A stretch of 64,000 nucleotides of DNA from positions 434,001 to 498,000 of the forward strand of contig MCGO01000019.1 of the NCBI GenBank assembly GCA_002104985.1, written 5' to 3'. Positions within the stretch are counted from its first letter, which is position 1. The number at the start of each line of letters is the position of its first letter. Made by a program: the position numbers and the translations under genes. The notes under the pieces are model-generated. The model had not been told where the DNA came from and did not search any database. It saw nothing but the letters and a program-made list of their open reading frames with translations. The stretch is from Rhizoclosmatium globosum (Eukaryota; Chytridiomycota; Chytridiomycetes; Chytridiales; Chytriomycetaceae). Positions 46,765-60,001 of the stretch are shown here, in pieces.

Positions 46765-47836
46765 ATGGGCAAGGGCAAAAAGACAAAAGGCACTGCGAAA
46801 CCAAACTCAGGCTACACGTCGGACTCAATCGAATCGCAACTTTCATCTTTCAATCTTGAACTATTCGATGTCTCAGGCGACGGAAACTGTCTGTTCAGGG
46901 CAATCGCACACCAAATGGACAACACCCAAAACAACCACCTCAAATACCGAACTCAAACTGTAGCTCATATGCGTGAGAACAAGGAACTTTACGCACCTTT
47001 CTTGGATGAGGATGAGACAATCGATCAGCGACTGAAGCGGATGGAGAAACAAGGTGTTTATGGTGACAACCTCGAAATCGTGGCTTTCTCTCGCGCTTTT
47101 AAATGTGGAGTTGTGATTCATCAAGTTGGTCAATCTCCGTGGGTTGTTGATGCTTGTGGGGACGATGGGAACGGGAACGCTGCTGACAGGCGATCATTCA
47201 TATGTATACCATTCATGGGAACATTACTCGTCAGTGATTCCTGCGACACATCGAAATACGGGGAACAACAATGTGGCTCCGTCTTCAGGGAAAGTCGAAA
47301 GACTCATCAACTCCACTCTCTATCAAGGAGCGAATAGTCATGAATTCGATACCGAAGCATTTAGATGCAAATCTTGATACAATACGAAGGCTGTTGAAAG
47401 AATATGATGGAGATATCGGGAAAGTCGTTGAGGCGTTTGTCGCACAAATCTATGCAACTGATGACTACGAAGAGGAAGGTTGTGGAGAAGAGAACAACCT
47501 TCAAGAAGCTACAGAAACGGACGTCAACACAGATGGATTTGTCAAAAACGCCCAGAAAATCAAACGAGGGTTTCTCCGACACCAAAGATTGATTCCAATC
47601 CCACACGGTCTGATAACGATACCGGAACGAAGGAAGAACCGATAAGCAAAGTAAAGGAACGGAAACCGTCCGCTAAAGAGGTGCGAATGCAAAAGAAGAA
47701 GGAGAGGAAGGAGAATTCACTTGCAAAGAAGCGGAATCCAAAGTCTGCAGAGCCTAACTCAAGTTTACCTTCAGAAAACTCCTCGTCCAATTCTATGAAC
47801 GCTATTAATGTACAGTTTAATGGAATATCTATCTAA
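46765..47836 (+). CDS. OTU-domain deubiquitinase, OTUD3-like
   Basis: No introns. The OTU domain starts near residue 35: DVSGDGNCLFRAIAHQ holds the catalytic Asp and Cys, then NHLKYRTQTVAHM, GVYGDNLEIVAFSRAF and VVIHQV. The His motif is rebuilt as YHSWEHYSSV after two -1 corrections near 47194-47212; the corrected line matches OTUD3-type proteins well. After it comes a UBA-like segment (LDTIRRLLKEYDGDIGKVVEAF) and a Lys-rich tail (MQKKKERKENSLAKK). A further -1 break lies near 47570, and the join near 47300 is not fully solved. Cysteine protease that removes ubiquitin; it fits with the five F-box genes in this window only in a general way. Confidence 0.78.
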
Positions 47837-47984
47837 ATAAAGTTTGTGTGTGGGCATGTCATTTACAGTATTACATTTGAACAAACTGATCTGCTTTAAG
47901 GATGATAAAGACAACGATAAATGTCAATGCTTTTTGAAGTTGGAAGCCAAAAACGTGCTTCATCAAAAAGTGTTTCAAAACGTC

Positions 47985-50042
<2,058 letters not shown>

Positions 50043-50120
50043 ATATTTATTTGATGACTGTTTTTCTTTTATTTTCTCTTCTCAGTAAACCGTTGTACTT
50101 TCCAATTGTTCATCAATCCA

Positions 50121-51311
50121 CTAGTTCAGCCTATAAACATGTCCTGCACGTGGCTTTGAAGACGTGGTTCCATCAATGCGAAAAACGCTGTGCTGTTGCT
50201 CCCGCACCTTTCTCTCTTCAAGGTAAAAGTATTCTCCGTTGATTTTGCAACAAACTTCTTGACTGTAAATCCGATCCACAAATCTTTGAGTAAAAGGGTA
50301 TGCAAGTTGATCCAAACAAATACTCATGGCTTTCAACTGTTCCAAATGAACGATTTGCTCAGGAATCGGACCAATCAATTGGTTGTATCCCAGCATTAAG
50401 GAGAAAAGGTTTGGCAAGTCTCCCAGCTCGTCGGGAATAGGACCCGAGAACTGATTATACGATAAATCGAGAAATTTCAGTTGTTTTAGCGATCCGATTT
50501 CTTTCGGAATAGGTCCAGTGAGCTTATTTTTGAACAAACGGAGGCTTCTCAACTTTTGCAATTTGCTCAAGCCTTGCGGTAGACAGCCTTGGAGGGCGTT
50601 GTCAGACAAATCCAATGTATCCAGATTGACCAAGTCACAAATCAAAGCAGAAATATTTCCCTCCAAAAAGTTGGCGCTCAAATTTAGATGTTCGAGATTA
50701 ATCAGACCACAGATAAACTCTGGGAACGATCCGCTGACGCCATATTAGACAAACTCAAATGCCTCAACTTGACAATTTTCCAAGTTCGTTTGGTATCATT
50801 CCCTTGTTCTTTCCTTTTGAAAGTGTCAATGCGTAGTTCTTTCAATTCACCAATCTGATGTGGAATGGGACCATCAATACCCATCAAATTCAACTGTGTG
50901 AGATTCTTAATGAGACTCAGAGCGACTGGAAACTCGAAACGGAATGGGTAACTTGACCGCTTCTTCCGCCGTCTCGAGTATCGTGCCAAACGAGATTCAA
51001 TCACTTTCTCCACGTCACTTCCATTGTAATTGTGTCCTTCCAATACGCTTCAGCAATCACTTCCCGAAACGCATCAGGTGGAGTCGAAGAAACCGAAAAG
51101 AACATATGAACTAGCTGATCCTCAGACTTGATGACTTGTCGCTTCTCCAAGGAGTCGTATGATTCAGCGAGAGATGCATATGCAAAGTGTTTTGAGGCAA
51201 TGAGTTGATTGACACACTTCGACAGTCCCCGCAATCGAAACACGTCTGGCAGTTCAATCAATAAAAGATTGGAATCAGGATCTCAGTGGGAAGATCTGAG
51301 AAGGAAGCCAT
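50121..51311 (-). CDS. F-box / plant-type LRR protein
   Basis: Minus strand from ATG 51311 to the stop at 50121, with -1 breaks near 51258, 51048 and 50744. F-box at the start (MASFSDLPTEILIPIF...LPDVFRLRGLSK). A basic middle (RRRKKRSS) leads into LRRs of the plant GPIP type: LTGPIPKEIGSLKQLKFLDL, FSGPIPDELGDLPNLFSLML, LIGPIPEQIVHLEQLKAM. This LRR class is common in plants and some early fungi or protists, less so in Dikarya. No membrane helix or signal peptide, so it is likely intracellular and works as an SCF receptor. The C-terminal 60 residues have no known motif. Divergent from the lipase gene 55 bases away. Confidence 0.72.
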
Positions 51312-51366
51312 TTTCAATTTGGATTAGTGGTCTTTCAAACATCATTTCAAATTGAACTCCAAATCA

Positions 51367-52367
51367 ATGGGCATCCATCTGTTCGTCCTCCACCACGGCC
51401 TCTGGGGCGACCACAGCCACATGAACTTTATCATTTCTCGGATTGAAGAAGGTGCAAAGACGTCTGGCGAAAGCGTCGAGTTTATCAACTGTGCTGTCAA
51501 CGAAGGCACAAACTCGTATGCTGGCATTGAAGGCTGCGGATCCAGACTTGTCGAACTTATCTTTGAACGATTGAAGGATGCAGATAAACCAGCGATATCC
51601 CATCTTTCCTTTGTGGGCTATTCGTTTGGTGGATTGGTTATTCGATATGCAGCTGGAGTCCTCTTTGCCAGGAACATCCTCGTCTCGGAATCAACTTCTC
51701 CTCAGACATCAAGCGATGCTCCAACAGTTATTGCTGCCAATTTCGTCACATTCGCCTCACCACATCTTGGTGCCCCCAGAACATCACCAGAAAGCGCAAC
51801 GTTGAACCCCATCTTTAATTCACTCGCTTCTTTCATGACTTCTACTACCGGCTCTCAAATGATGCTCACAGATGCTTCCTACCGTGGGCGGAAAGCTGTC
51901 AACGTCCTCGCCGACCCCTCCCTTCCATTCTACCAATCACTTCTCCTCTTCAAGAACCGCGTCATCTATGCCAACCTCCAAAACGACCCTCTCGTGTCTC
52001 ACCGAACTGCTTCAATTTTGGAAACCGAGCCGTCTCCATTAACAAAGCCATTGATCAACTATTTGTCACCAGTTTCGGAATCATATCCATCGATTGTTGA
52101 ATTGGACCCATCTACGCTCCCTTCCGTTGACACTCTTCCTAAATCAGAGGAAGAGGTTAGGACACTGCGGGAGAAGGTTGTAACCACACTGTTTTCTCTG
52201 TGTTCATTCCAATTGCATTGGTGGCTCTCACAGGTCGTAGACTGTATTGGGACGGTATTCGCGTTACTCGTCATGTTCATCGCGCGGTGGCAGGAAAATC
52301 GACCAAATCACTCAACGCCGTCCCATGGGATGACGTTTCGCAAGCTAAATTCTTTTTCTTGGCTTGA
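51367..52367 (+). CDS. putative serine esterase/lipase (DUF676, ROG1-like)
   Basis: About 333 residues with one -1 break near 52200; without it the frame runs to 52437. The first line LFVLHHGLWGDHSHMNFI is the DUF676 start (HG-x-WG). The nucleophile elbow is FVGYSFGGLVIRYA, and TFASPHLGAP follows, as in fungal ROG1-type lipases. After the break, the restored frame gives a hydrophobic stretch FIPIALVALTGRRLYWDG and NAVPWDDVS, better than the unbroken frame. It probably hydrolyses glycerolipids at internal membranes. A decayed copy of its first 130 bases lies downstream at 52643-52768. Confidence 0.75.
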
Positions 52368-52642
52368 CAGTCTTGGCACATCTGTTGGCACTATCCATGA
52401 TACGATGATTATGCACTCAAAACTTGAACACTATTGAATGGACTAGAGTGCACGTTCGTAGCAGTTTCAGAAGGGCACATGCTACAATCGTGAGGCGTGC
52501 TGATGAGTTTAAAGGGAACGAAGACGTTGTGCAGCATTTCATTGATTTATATTGCTTCAAAAGTACATAAAAGAGCGCTTAAAAATAAAAGCAAATCACT
52601 GCGTTAAAACGAAACTTCATTAGACGTGGAACATGAATCATT

Positions 52643-52768
52643 ACAATTGGCCACCTCTTTGTCTGTCCACCATGGCCTCTGAGATAATCACAACCACATG
52701 AAGTTTATCATTTCTCAGATTGAAAAATGAGCAAACGTGCTCGACGAACGCGTCGAGTTTATAATTTA
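52643..52768 (+). pseudogene. decayed partial copy of the lipase 5' end
   Basis: About 125 bases aligned by eye with 51363-51488: shared words include CCACCATGGCCTCTG versus CCACCACGGCCTCTGG, ACCACATGAAGTTTATCATT versus GCCACATGAACTTTATCATT, and CGCGTCGAGTTTAT versus AGCGTCGAGTTTAT. It contains an early stop and no open frame; sequence similarity fades after about 52790. It is a truncated direct duplication about 1.28 kb downstream. Confidence 0.8.
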
Positions 52769-52885
52769 GTGATGAAAGTCACCAGCGATGTGGTCCATGA
52801 GACTTGTGACAATGCTTCTGATGTAAAGCCAACCCAATTTATTCTAATTCTCTTCTTGTAACACGTTGAGCAAGAATCTGAAACT

Positions 52886-54310
52886 TCAGAACGTCATCAA
52901 AATAAGTGCTCCTTCACCATTTCCCACAACCAACGACGCCCTCCTTCCATCTTTCGACTGAACGATACAAGCTTTTGGATCCGACACGCGTAACTGAAAT
53001 CCTTTCGTTGTATACGAATCTAATGTGGACACTTGTTTCAAACAGGAAGCATCACCTTTCCAGAACTCTATTCCATCGGAATGAATAGCTACAAAAGATG
53101 ACGAGAAAAACGAGTTTGGTGGAGAGGAAGGAAATCCTTGAAGAGCGACACGATGACGGTATTGTAATGTTTGTGGGAGGAGGTTGGGGGTTTGTGCATT
53201 GATTGGGATACAGTACAATTCTGATTTGATGGTTGTACAATAACATAGCTGCTGAAATGAAGGCAGGGTGATTGAATAGACTGGATGGGCTAAAGTGACA
53301 GTATGGACTAAAGTTAGAGTATCCAATGATTTCCTCCAGATGGAGACGAGACAGTCCGTGGAAGCAGCTGCAAGATGAATCCCTTCTTTCTTAATGATGC
53401 TTATTGATCCGTTACGATGTACCTCTGAGCGATATATGACTTGATTCTTTTCGAGTGAGAATTCAACAAGCATACCATCTGCACCACCAGATACTATTGA
53501 ATCACCATCAATTGACACTGCAGTTACAGAATTCATGTGGAGATACATGGGAGGGTACGGAATTACATCTGAAAAGTCATCTGAGACGTGAAAGAGTTGG
53601 TAACCTCTTGAGAATCCGCCGACAACCACAGTGATGGAGGATCCGTCTGCGTATGCATCCATACAAGAAACAGCACCAATTTTATCTACATCGACAGACC
53701 ACTTTACAAGTTTCCTGAGAGTTGATGGATTGTGTAGCTCAACGACAGCATCCTGACCCAAAGAAACAACGGCTTCTCGCACAGAGCGCAGAGCCACGAC
53801 ACGCCCCGCATGAGCTTGTTTCCTTACAGGTTTGACAGTATACTTCAGGTGGCTCCAATTTGACCAATGGATCCAAGCGTCTTTTGCTTTCGCCTTGATT
53901 GATGCGTCTTCTGGTTCAACGTCGTCACAGCCAGCGACACGCGATCAAAAACACTTCCACACAAAGTCCGATTCCGCAATCCGATTCCACGATTGACAAA
54001 CGCGGGCAACTGAAGCAATAGAGTGAATTGGCAGATCAGCAATGATTCGCTGGCTGAGTTCGAGTGGCAGCGATGAGAGAATATTCCTTTTTGAAATCAG
54101 AGATTTGAGTTTTGTTTCGAGATTGAGAAGGGACGAGAGCGGAAGGTGGTTAGTTCTTGTTCTACTTGATTCATTTTGTTTGTTTCTTGAAAACAAAGAA
54201 AGTAATGCTGATGGGATCGCACACACAACCACAGTCACGTCAACTAGACAGCGACCCAAGTCCAAAGACCGGATCCCTCTTCTGATTCCAGTTACTTCGT
54301 CGAAGCGCAT
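52886..54310 (-). CDS. F-box / WD40-like protein
   Basis: Minus strand; the best ATG is 54310 (MRFDEVTG), though the frame is open further up. F-box: LSSLPLELSQRIIADLPIHS then RVCQSWNRIAESDFVWKCF. After it an in-frame TGA (53945-53947) interrupts the frame, but the same frame continues through DAWIHWSNWSHLKYTVKP into a propeller-like region (RVVALRSVREAVVSLGQD, VTAVSIDGDSIVSGGADGML, LAAASTDCLVSIWRK). The stop is best explained by two missing bases in the T-run at 53948 plus one missing base about 40 bases later (FFDRVSLAVTDDVEPEDAS). Likely SCF receptor. WD repeats are degenerate, so the fold call is moderate. Confidence 0.65.
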
Positions 54311-54466
54311 CAAAGAAGTTGACGAGGAGGTTGACGAGGCAAAACCACGAACCACGTCGTCGCTCTTTGGCACTCTTTCACGCGCGTTTCAGTCGGTGGC
54401 GCAGTCGAACAAGAACGAGAAACGAGGAAAGAGACGAACGAGCACTTTCGATATTGAAAGTGATGC

Positions 54467-55473
54467 GATTCCAGGCGGCTTTCCACTGCCCTTTGTCACG
54501 GCTTCTTCTTCTTCTTTCGGTCAACCACAGTCTTCTGCTTCAACTTACTCGCCTTCTTTAAACGATGCCTGGAGGAAGATCCACTGCCGGACTCCGCCCT
54601 GCCCTACTCGTCCTACGTATCAGCCCAACTCAACCTCCTCACTCGAAACAGAGACATCCAGCCATACCTTCCATCTCTCTACTCCCTCAACAACTCCCTC
54701 AGAATCATCGAACGATTCACACACTCTCCCCCTCCTCTCTTACATTTACAAACAGTATGATGTCCCACCCCTCTCTCAATTCATTGTCTTGGTTCTCGTC
54801 GGTCTCTCCGTCTTTCGACGCGCGCTTCAAAAGAATGCTCGCTTTTTGAGTAATGTACTTGGTGTTGCGTATCCTTCTCTTATGTCTCTTCTTGCCGTTG
54901 AGAGACCAAGGGAGAAGGATGAGGAGCGGTTGTTTACTTATTGTGAGTCTTTTTTGGGGTTACTATTTGAGCGTAGAGGCGTGACGTGAATTGGAGGGGA
55001 AGTGGTCTTTGATTTTATTGAGTGTAGCGAGAGTATAATCGACGCGTAGCGTCATCCATTGAAAACATCAGTTGTCGAGCGTAGCGAGACTCGTTGACGT
55101 ACAATGAGAGAAAATGAGTGTAGTAGATGAAGTAAGTCTCCAAGTGTCGCGCATCCTTCTTCAATTCTTCTCAATCTAAAAACACATTCTAATATGATGT
55201 CGTGTAGGGACTATTTTCGGATGCTTTCAAATATTGGATCATCTATCCCCCAAATTCTTGCCCTGTACCCTGCATATTTTACAACCAAAATGTCAATCCT
55301 ATACTGGCTGTACGCAAAAGATGGAGCGCTCAAAGTATACCGTGGACTCTTCAGGCCACTACTGGTTAAGGTGCGTTTCATACTTATTGCTTTGAGATAT
55401 ATAAACTAACAAACACGATTAGCATTTTGCATCATTAGGGTACGAAGACGATGATGAAAGAAAAGTTAAATAA
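54467..55473 (+). CDS. REEP/Yop1 family ER-shaping protein (TB2/DP1/HVA22)
   Basis: Exons about 54467-54942, 55208-55370 and 55423-55473; the 5' end is unresolved. Core: VYDVPPLSQFIVLVLVGLSV (a two-base correction near 54757 links it to the preceding LRIIERFTHSPPPLLHLQ), NARFLSNVLGVAYPSLMSLL, then across a 265-nt intron YWTIFGCFQILD, and after a -1 break near 55240 SSIPQILALYPAYFTTKMSI, LYWLYAKDGALKVYRGLFRP. This is the TB2/DP1 double hairpin, which bends tubular ER membrane. A short acidic-basic tail ends EDDDERKVK. The 5' part overlaps the promoter of the divergent F-box/WD40 gene. Confidence 0.7.
54943..55207 (+). other. unusually long intron of the REEP gene with GTAGCGAG repeats
   Basis: GTGAGT donor at 54943 and GTGTAG acceptor ending at 55207. 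Inside lie GAGTGTAGCGAGAG (about 55020), CGACGCGTAGCGTC (55040) and GAGCGTAGCGAGACTCG (55078), short related words partly palindromic. Most introns in the window are under 90 nt. Confidence 0.6.
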
Positions 55474-55732
55474 AAGAGCGATACTCTATCATTGCTTTAT
55501 CGCAGAAACGATGTGGATTCAAGCCTCCTTGTTTATCCCATGAGTCGCTGAAAATTTCGGAAATTGTAGGAGCAAGAGAAGGTTAAATCCGAGATCTTCC
55601 GAAATGAAACAATTTTAGTAAGCGCTTTTGAAGCGCTTTGTCAGTTTTCACAGAACTTTCCTTGAAAAGGCGTCTGAAACGAATACTTAACTTTCCCCAA
55701 ACACATCAAACCCAACATCAAACCCAACAACG

Positions 55733-56801
55733 ATGGCCGAAGAACTGATTACTTTCCACCACACCGGAACCCTTCCAGTTCTTCTTGTATCCGACTTGGA
55801 TGGTACACTACTCACTCCTCGACACACTGTTTCAAAGCGTTCGATTGAGGCGTTGTGTTTCGCCCAATCTCGAGGCGTCCAGATCATGATTGCATCTGGC
55901 CGCTCCCCTCGCTCAATCCAGAAAGTAATTGATCTGTTTGAAGGCAAAATGGTTCCTGATTCCGTCATTTGCTGCAATGGTAATCTGTGTTGACAAGCGC
56001 TATCCTTATCACTGACATTGGATCAACAATCATCTCTGTACAGGCGCTTTAACTTACAACCCACGAACCAAAGAGATTGACCATCCAGCATTTATTCCTC
56101 TCGATAAGGCTATCAAGATGGTTGAGAACTTGCGTTCGCACATTGACCAAGTTCCTGGCACCGCCAACGCCGGCTTCTCCTGCGAAGTCGTTTGGATTAA
56201 CGGAAATGGATACTCTGACGATACATATTTCCACTGCGACGGGCCATGGGAGCTTCAACGCAAACACACGTTCTATTACGACGTTACAGTTATTGAATCC
56301 ATGGAATCCTTCTTGCGTTCATTGCAGAACCCGGACGGAACCTTGCGTGGTGGAATTATCAAGTTGATGGCGTTGGATCGTAGCAAGACTGCATCAGAGT
56401 TGTATGAGTCCTTGCCAGAATCGTTCATGACGCATTCTGCAAGTGGCGACAAAGCTCCACATTTGGAGCTGACATACTCCGGGCCATATTTCTTGGAGGT
56501 TGCCGCGGCAGGTGTGAACAAGGGACTTGGTCTTCAAAACTATTGCTCGTCGCACAAGATTGACAGAAAGCGCGTTGTTGCGTTTGGCGACTTGTTGAAC
56601 GATGCTGAGATGCTTCAGTATGCTGGACTTGGGTTGTGTATGGGCAACGGTCATGTGGATGTGAAGAAGTTGGCGAATCGAGTTATTGATACGAATGCGG
56701 ATGATGGAGTTGCGAGGGAAATTGAGTCGTGGTTTGATTTGAAGCCGAGTGTTGCTGCTCAAGCGCTTCCAACGGGAGGAACACCGAGTGTGTCTGATTG
56801 A
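55733..56801 (+). CDS. HAD-superfamily phosphatase, Cof type (HAD-IIB)
   Basis: Exons 55733-55979 and 56044-56801, 64-nt intron; about 334 residues. Motif I is LLVSDLDGTLLTPRHTVSKR (Asp nucleophile), motif II IMIASGRSP, motif III is probably the Lys in ELTYSGPYFLEVAAAGVNKG, and motif IV VVAFGDLLNDAEMLQYAGLG (GD-x3-D). The C2 cap between about residues 90 and 210 fits the Cof/YkrA type. Such enzymes dephosphorylate small metabolites such as sugar phosphates or FMN; substrate unknown. One difference: motif IV has D-L-L-N-D, the common GD-x-x-ND form. No frame break. Confidence 0.85.
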
Positions 56802-56899
56802 GGAAAGTCTTGTTAGGCTAATTGACGATCATGCATTATAAATTCTGTTCAACGAAATATTAATAAATTCGATTTGGTAATCTTTCAACGAAAAACCAA

Positions 56900-57922
56900 A
56901 TGTTCAAGGCACCAAGCACTGCAATTCTGCGCAACCTCAGCCCTTCCTTCACCAAATGCGTGACCAACGTTGACTTGTCTGTTTCTGGAGCAATTGATAT
57001 GGCGAAGGCACATGAACAGCACAACTTGTACGCAGAGGCTGTGAAGGAGTGTGTCAGCGCCACCGTCGAGGTGATATCACTTTTCGTTTCGTTATCGGTC
57101 CTGACCACCCAAAACTCAGGTCGAAGCTGATGCCAACCATCCAGATTGCTGCTTTGTCGAAGATACACTTGTTGTGTGCGATAACGTGGTGGTAGTCAAC
57201 AGTTTGGGCCACGAGTCGAGACGTGGCGAGGTTGGACCTGTTCGTAAGGCTCTTGAACAGGTAAATGAATTGTATCTTTTGTTAGAGACACTTTAGCTGC
57301 TGTATCCATAAGCTAAACTCTCATTCTCGAATTGTAGATCCCCTCAATCAAATCTATCCACAACATGTCAGATGTCCCTGATGCCTTCATTGACGGTGGG
57401 GACGTTCTCACAATGCCTCGACACCAGTTTGTCGGTCTCTCGAAAAGATCTAACGTAAAGGGTGTTGAATACCTGCGATCCGTGTTTGGAAACGAGAATA
57501 TGCAAGTGCATGCAATCGATATGAAGCAGTTGACGGGAACCACACTTCATCTCAAGTGTTTGGTTTCTGGTTTGGATCAGAACACGATTGTTGTCGCGGA
57601 TAATGCGAGCGGAAGGGCTGTATTTGATGAGATCCAACGTGTTTCTGAGGTTTGGACTTTCGGTGGAAAGCAGCATACACTAATTTATGTTTTAATCTGA
57701 CAGAATGCGTATAAAGCAATCTACGTTCCTGACGAAGTCGCTGCCAACGTCCTTAGCTTCCCTTGGGCCAAGCAGCCAACTGCCATCATTCAAGCAGGTT
57801 TCCCAGAAAGTGAAAAGATCTTGCGTGAAAAGATTCCAGCTGGATGGAAGATTGTAACTTTGAACATGTCAGAACTGATTAAGGCTGATGGTGCTTTGAC
57901 CTGTTGCTCCGTTCTCATTTAA
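56900..57922 (+). CDS. dimethylarginine dimethylaminohydrolase-like (DDAH)
   Basis: Four exons: 56900-57070, 57120-57260, 57338-57649 and 57704-57922 (introns 49, 77 and 54 nt). About 280 residues, the normal DDAH size. Substrate and catalytic motifs: HPDCCFVEDT, AFIDGGDVL, TTLHLKCLVSG (catalytic His) and the C-terminal GALTCCSVLI with the nucleophile Cys. DDAH turns methylarginines into citrulline plus methylamines, freeing arginine metabolism from inhibitors and giving nitrogen. No frame break. It is unlinked in function to its neighbours as far as I can see. Confidence 0.88.
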
Positions 57923-57977
57923 AAGAATCTTTATTCATATGGTGAATGGAATATATTTACTATGAATTCCAGTGTAC

Positions 57978-58784
57978 CTATGAAAGAGCGGAAGAAGAAA
58001 ATTGCTTTATTTTACAATGACACGGTAAATACTTTCGAGCATGCCTCTGCAGCGAATCAGGCCTACTAAACATCTTGCCGCATTTTCTGCATTGATTTAC
58101 AACTGGAACGGACGAATGCCTTGTCCTACTGTGTCTTTGCAAGTCATTGATCCGTGAAAAAGAAATCATGCAAATATTGCAGCGGATTGGGTCAGGTAGT
58201 TTTTCTGTGTTCCTTGCTTGCAATAATGATTTTGATTGGTTGGGTGGCGGATAGTGTCTTGAGATTGAATATGGTTGCAATCGCATGGATAGCAACGATG
58301 GCGACGAAGAAGGGATTAACGGGGGCGTAGCTAAAGCTTGCGTTTGAGGGAGTTGATGGGGAATAGAAGGTGGCGAGTGCGGCGTATTCAAGGGCTTGCG
58401 TAGTGGACACTCGGTACCCCTTACTTGCGGCACATTTGCCACTGTTGAAGATGAACACCATCTTGGTTGCTGAAATGGGAGTTCTGTTGAAGAATTGTAC
58501 GGTGCTGGTGGAGGAGTCATTGGAGGAGTTGTTTGGAGGCATGGAATTGAAGGCGCAAGGAGAGGTGTTCGAGTCGAATATTGCCACACATCACTTCTAA
58601 ACATATCGTTGTGAGCTGCATACTCCTGACCAATTGAGTCTTCCTGTAGTGCAAACAATCCTTCCTCCAATGCTTGATATCTCCGCTCGTGTTCAGTTAA
58701 TTGTGCATGTAGAGACGGCAAAGAGGGGCCATTTTGTTGAACGCACGCGCGAAAGAGACTCCATACAGGAGGTAGTGAATTCAT
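57978..58784 (-). CDS. C2H2 zinc-finger transcription factor, copy B
   Basis: An open frame of 268 codons starting at MNSLPPVWSLFRACVQQNGP. Paralogue of 12978-13834: the N-terminal block VW-x-LFR-x-CVQQ...LPSLHAQLTEHERRYQALE and the two C-terminal fingers (CNICMISFSRINDLQRHSRTRH and CRKCGKMFSRPDSLQRHARKY) correspond. The centre is Pro-rich. Copy B has no frame break and so confirms how copy A should be read. It is divergent from an OPT relic, just as copy A is divergent from the full OPT gene. Confidence 0.75.
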   Translation of the reverse strand: MNSLPPVWSLFRACVQQNGPSLPSLHAQLTEHERRYQALEEGLFALQEDSIGQEYAAHNDMFRSDVWQYSTRTPLLAPSIPCLQTTPPMTPPPAPYNSSTELPFQQPRWCSSSTVANVPQVRGTECPLRKPLNTPHSPPSIPHQLPQTQALATPPLIPSSSPSLLSMRLQPYSISRHYPPPNQSKSLLQARNTEKLPDPIRCNICMISFSRINDLQRHSRTRHSSVPVVNQCRKCGKMFSRPDSLQRHARKYLPCHCKIKQFSSSALS

Positions 58785-58923
58785 TAACAGGTATAGTAGG
58801 AGAGATGCAGAAGTGGCGTTTTCTGCGGAAATTGGCCAATGGTTTCTTGGAGGTCAGGCTTGAGGTCTTCCCATCAGTGAGGCTGGCAATGCCTCAATAA
58901 CTCCGCCCTATTTAACCGATTTT

Positions 58924-59627
58924 AACGTCTTGACCGAATACGTTATTGGATTGATGATTCCAGGACAAACTGTCGCTGTCATGGCCTTCAAGTCTTGGGG
59001 AACAAGCTCGGTCAATACTTGCACATCCCACCATACGCCATGGTCTTTGCTCAGTTTTGGGGAACCTTCTTGAACGCAATTGTTGCTACTTCTGCTTCTT
59101 GGTTCATGATGTTTGGTTCCGGTGATTTGTTGAAAAACAAGGATTGGAGATACAACGGTTACCAGACCTTCTACTCTGCTGGAGGTATTTGGGGAGCCAT
59201 TGGTCCACAACGTTTCTTCGGTATCGGATCTCTCTACGAAGGACTCTTGTGGTGTTTCTTGATTGGTGCTATTTCACCATTCGGACCTTGGTTGGCCAAC
59301 AAGTACGTCTTCAAGTCCAAGTACTGGCACTACATCAACTTCTCTATTATCTACACGATCGGTTCTGCTGGTTACCCACAAGTTTTCATTGTCGTTCCAA
59401 TTATTCTTGCCTTCGTTGCCCAGTACCTCTTCTTGAAGAACAAGGAGTTCTACCAGAAGTACTTGTACGTTATTGGATCTGCATTTGACGGAGCTGGTGG
59501 TTTTGTGTCCTTGATCGCCTCCTTGTTGTTCTTCGCCAAAATTAAGGCACCATACTGGGCGTTGAACCCAACTCAAGACGCTAACAGCGACTGGTACTGC
59601 TACCCTGGTGGTGATTGGAATGTTTAA
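58924..59627 (+). pseudogene. 5'-truncated oligopeptide transporter relic
   Basis: Matches only the last third of the OPT gene at 14088-16547, from NVLTEYVIGLMIPGQTVAVM to the stop at 59625-59627 (KAPYWALNPTQ...). The first two thirds are missing; similarity begins abruptly near 58924. About 40 bases are also absent between SWG (59001) and KLGQYLHIPPY, which shifts the frame. The remainder after 59010 is open and well conserved (GPQRFFGIGSLYEGLLWCF), so the loss is recent. No signal or promoter of its own is visible; it cannot make a whole transporter. Confidence 0.8.
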
Positions 59628-60001
59628 GTCTTTGCAGTAAGATGGAAAACCATATGAATTAGAACAGAGATACAATTGTGGAGTTTAACTATGTGTTGAT
59701 ATGCTAAATAAACTTACTGCTTCCACTTATCCTAATTGTGCTTGTTAATGAAAAGATCGTTTTTAGTGAACAGCACAGAACTTTGAACCTCTAATATGCG
59801 GATACCAAAAGGTTCCATCAATCGCTGGAGTTAGCTAAGGATACCATGGATATTCTTCTATACACAGTATATAAGCACTTTAACATGATGGTTTACCATC
59901 TGTCGGAATAAGCGACAACATCATAGATTGAATGTATTTGAGAATTCCTTAAATTCAAAGTGACCAAGAAATGGTCTGGACCAAAGCAAAGGAAAGTATC
60001 G
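59628..60001. other. intergenic region
   Basis: 3' flank of the OPT relic and promoter of the next gene. I see no supported gene, RNA or repeat here. Confidence 0.45.

Noticed and set aside
53945..53947. In-frame TGA inside the F-box/WD40 gene, possible stop-codon readthrough
   Set aside because: Adding two bases in the T-run and one 40 bases later gives a better protein and returns to the same frame, in line with the window-wide missing-base pattern.
54042..54989. A 315-codon plus-strand frame as one gene
   Set aside because: Its first part is antisense to the F-box exon and low in complexity; only the end belongs to the REEP gene, whose better upstream frame is a different one.
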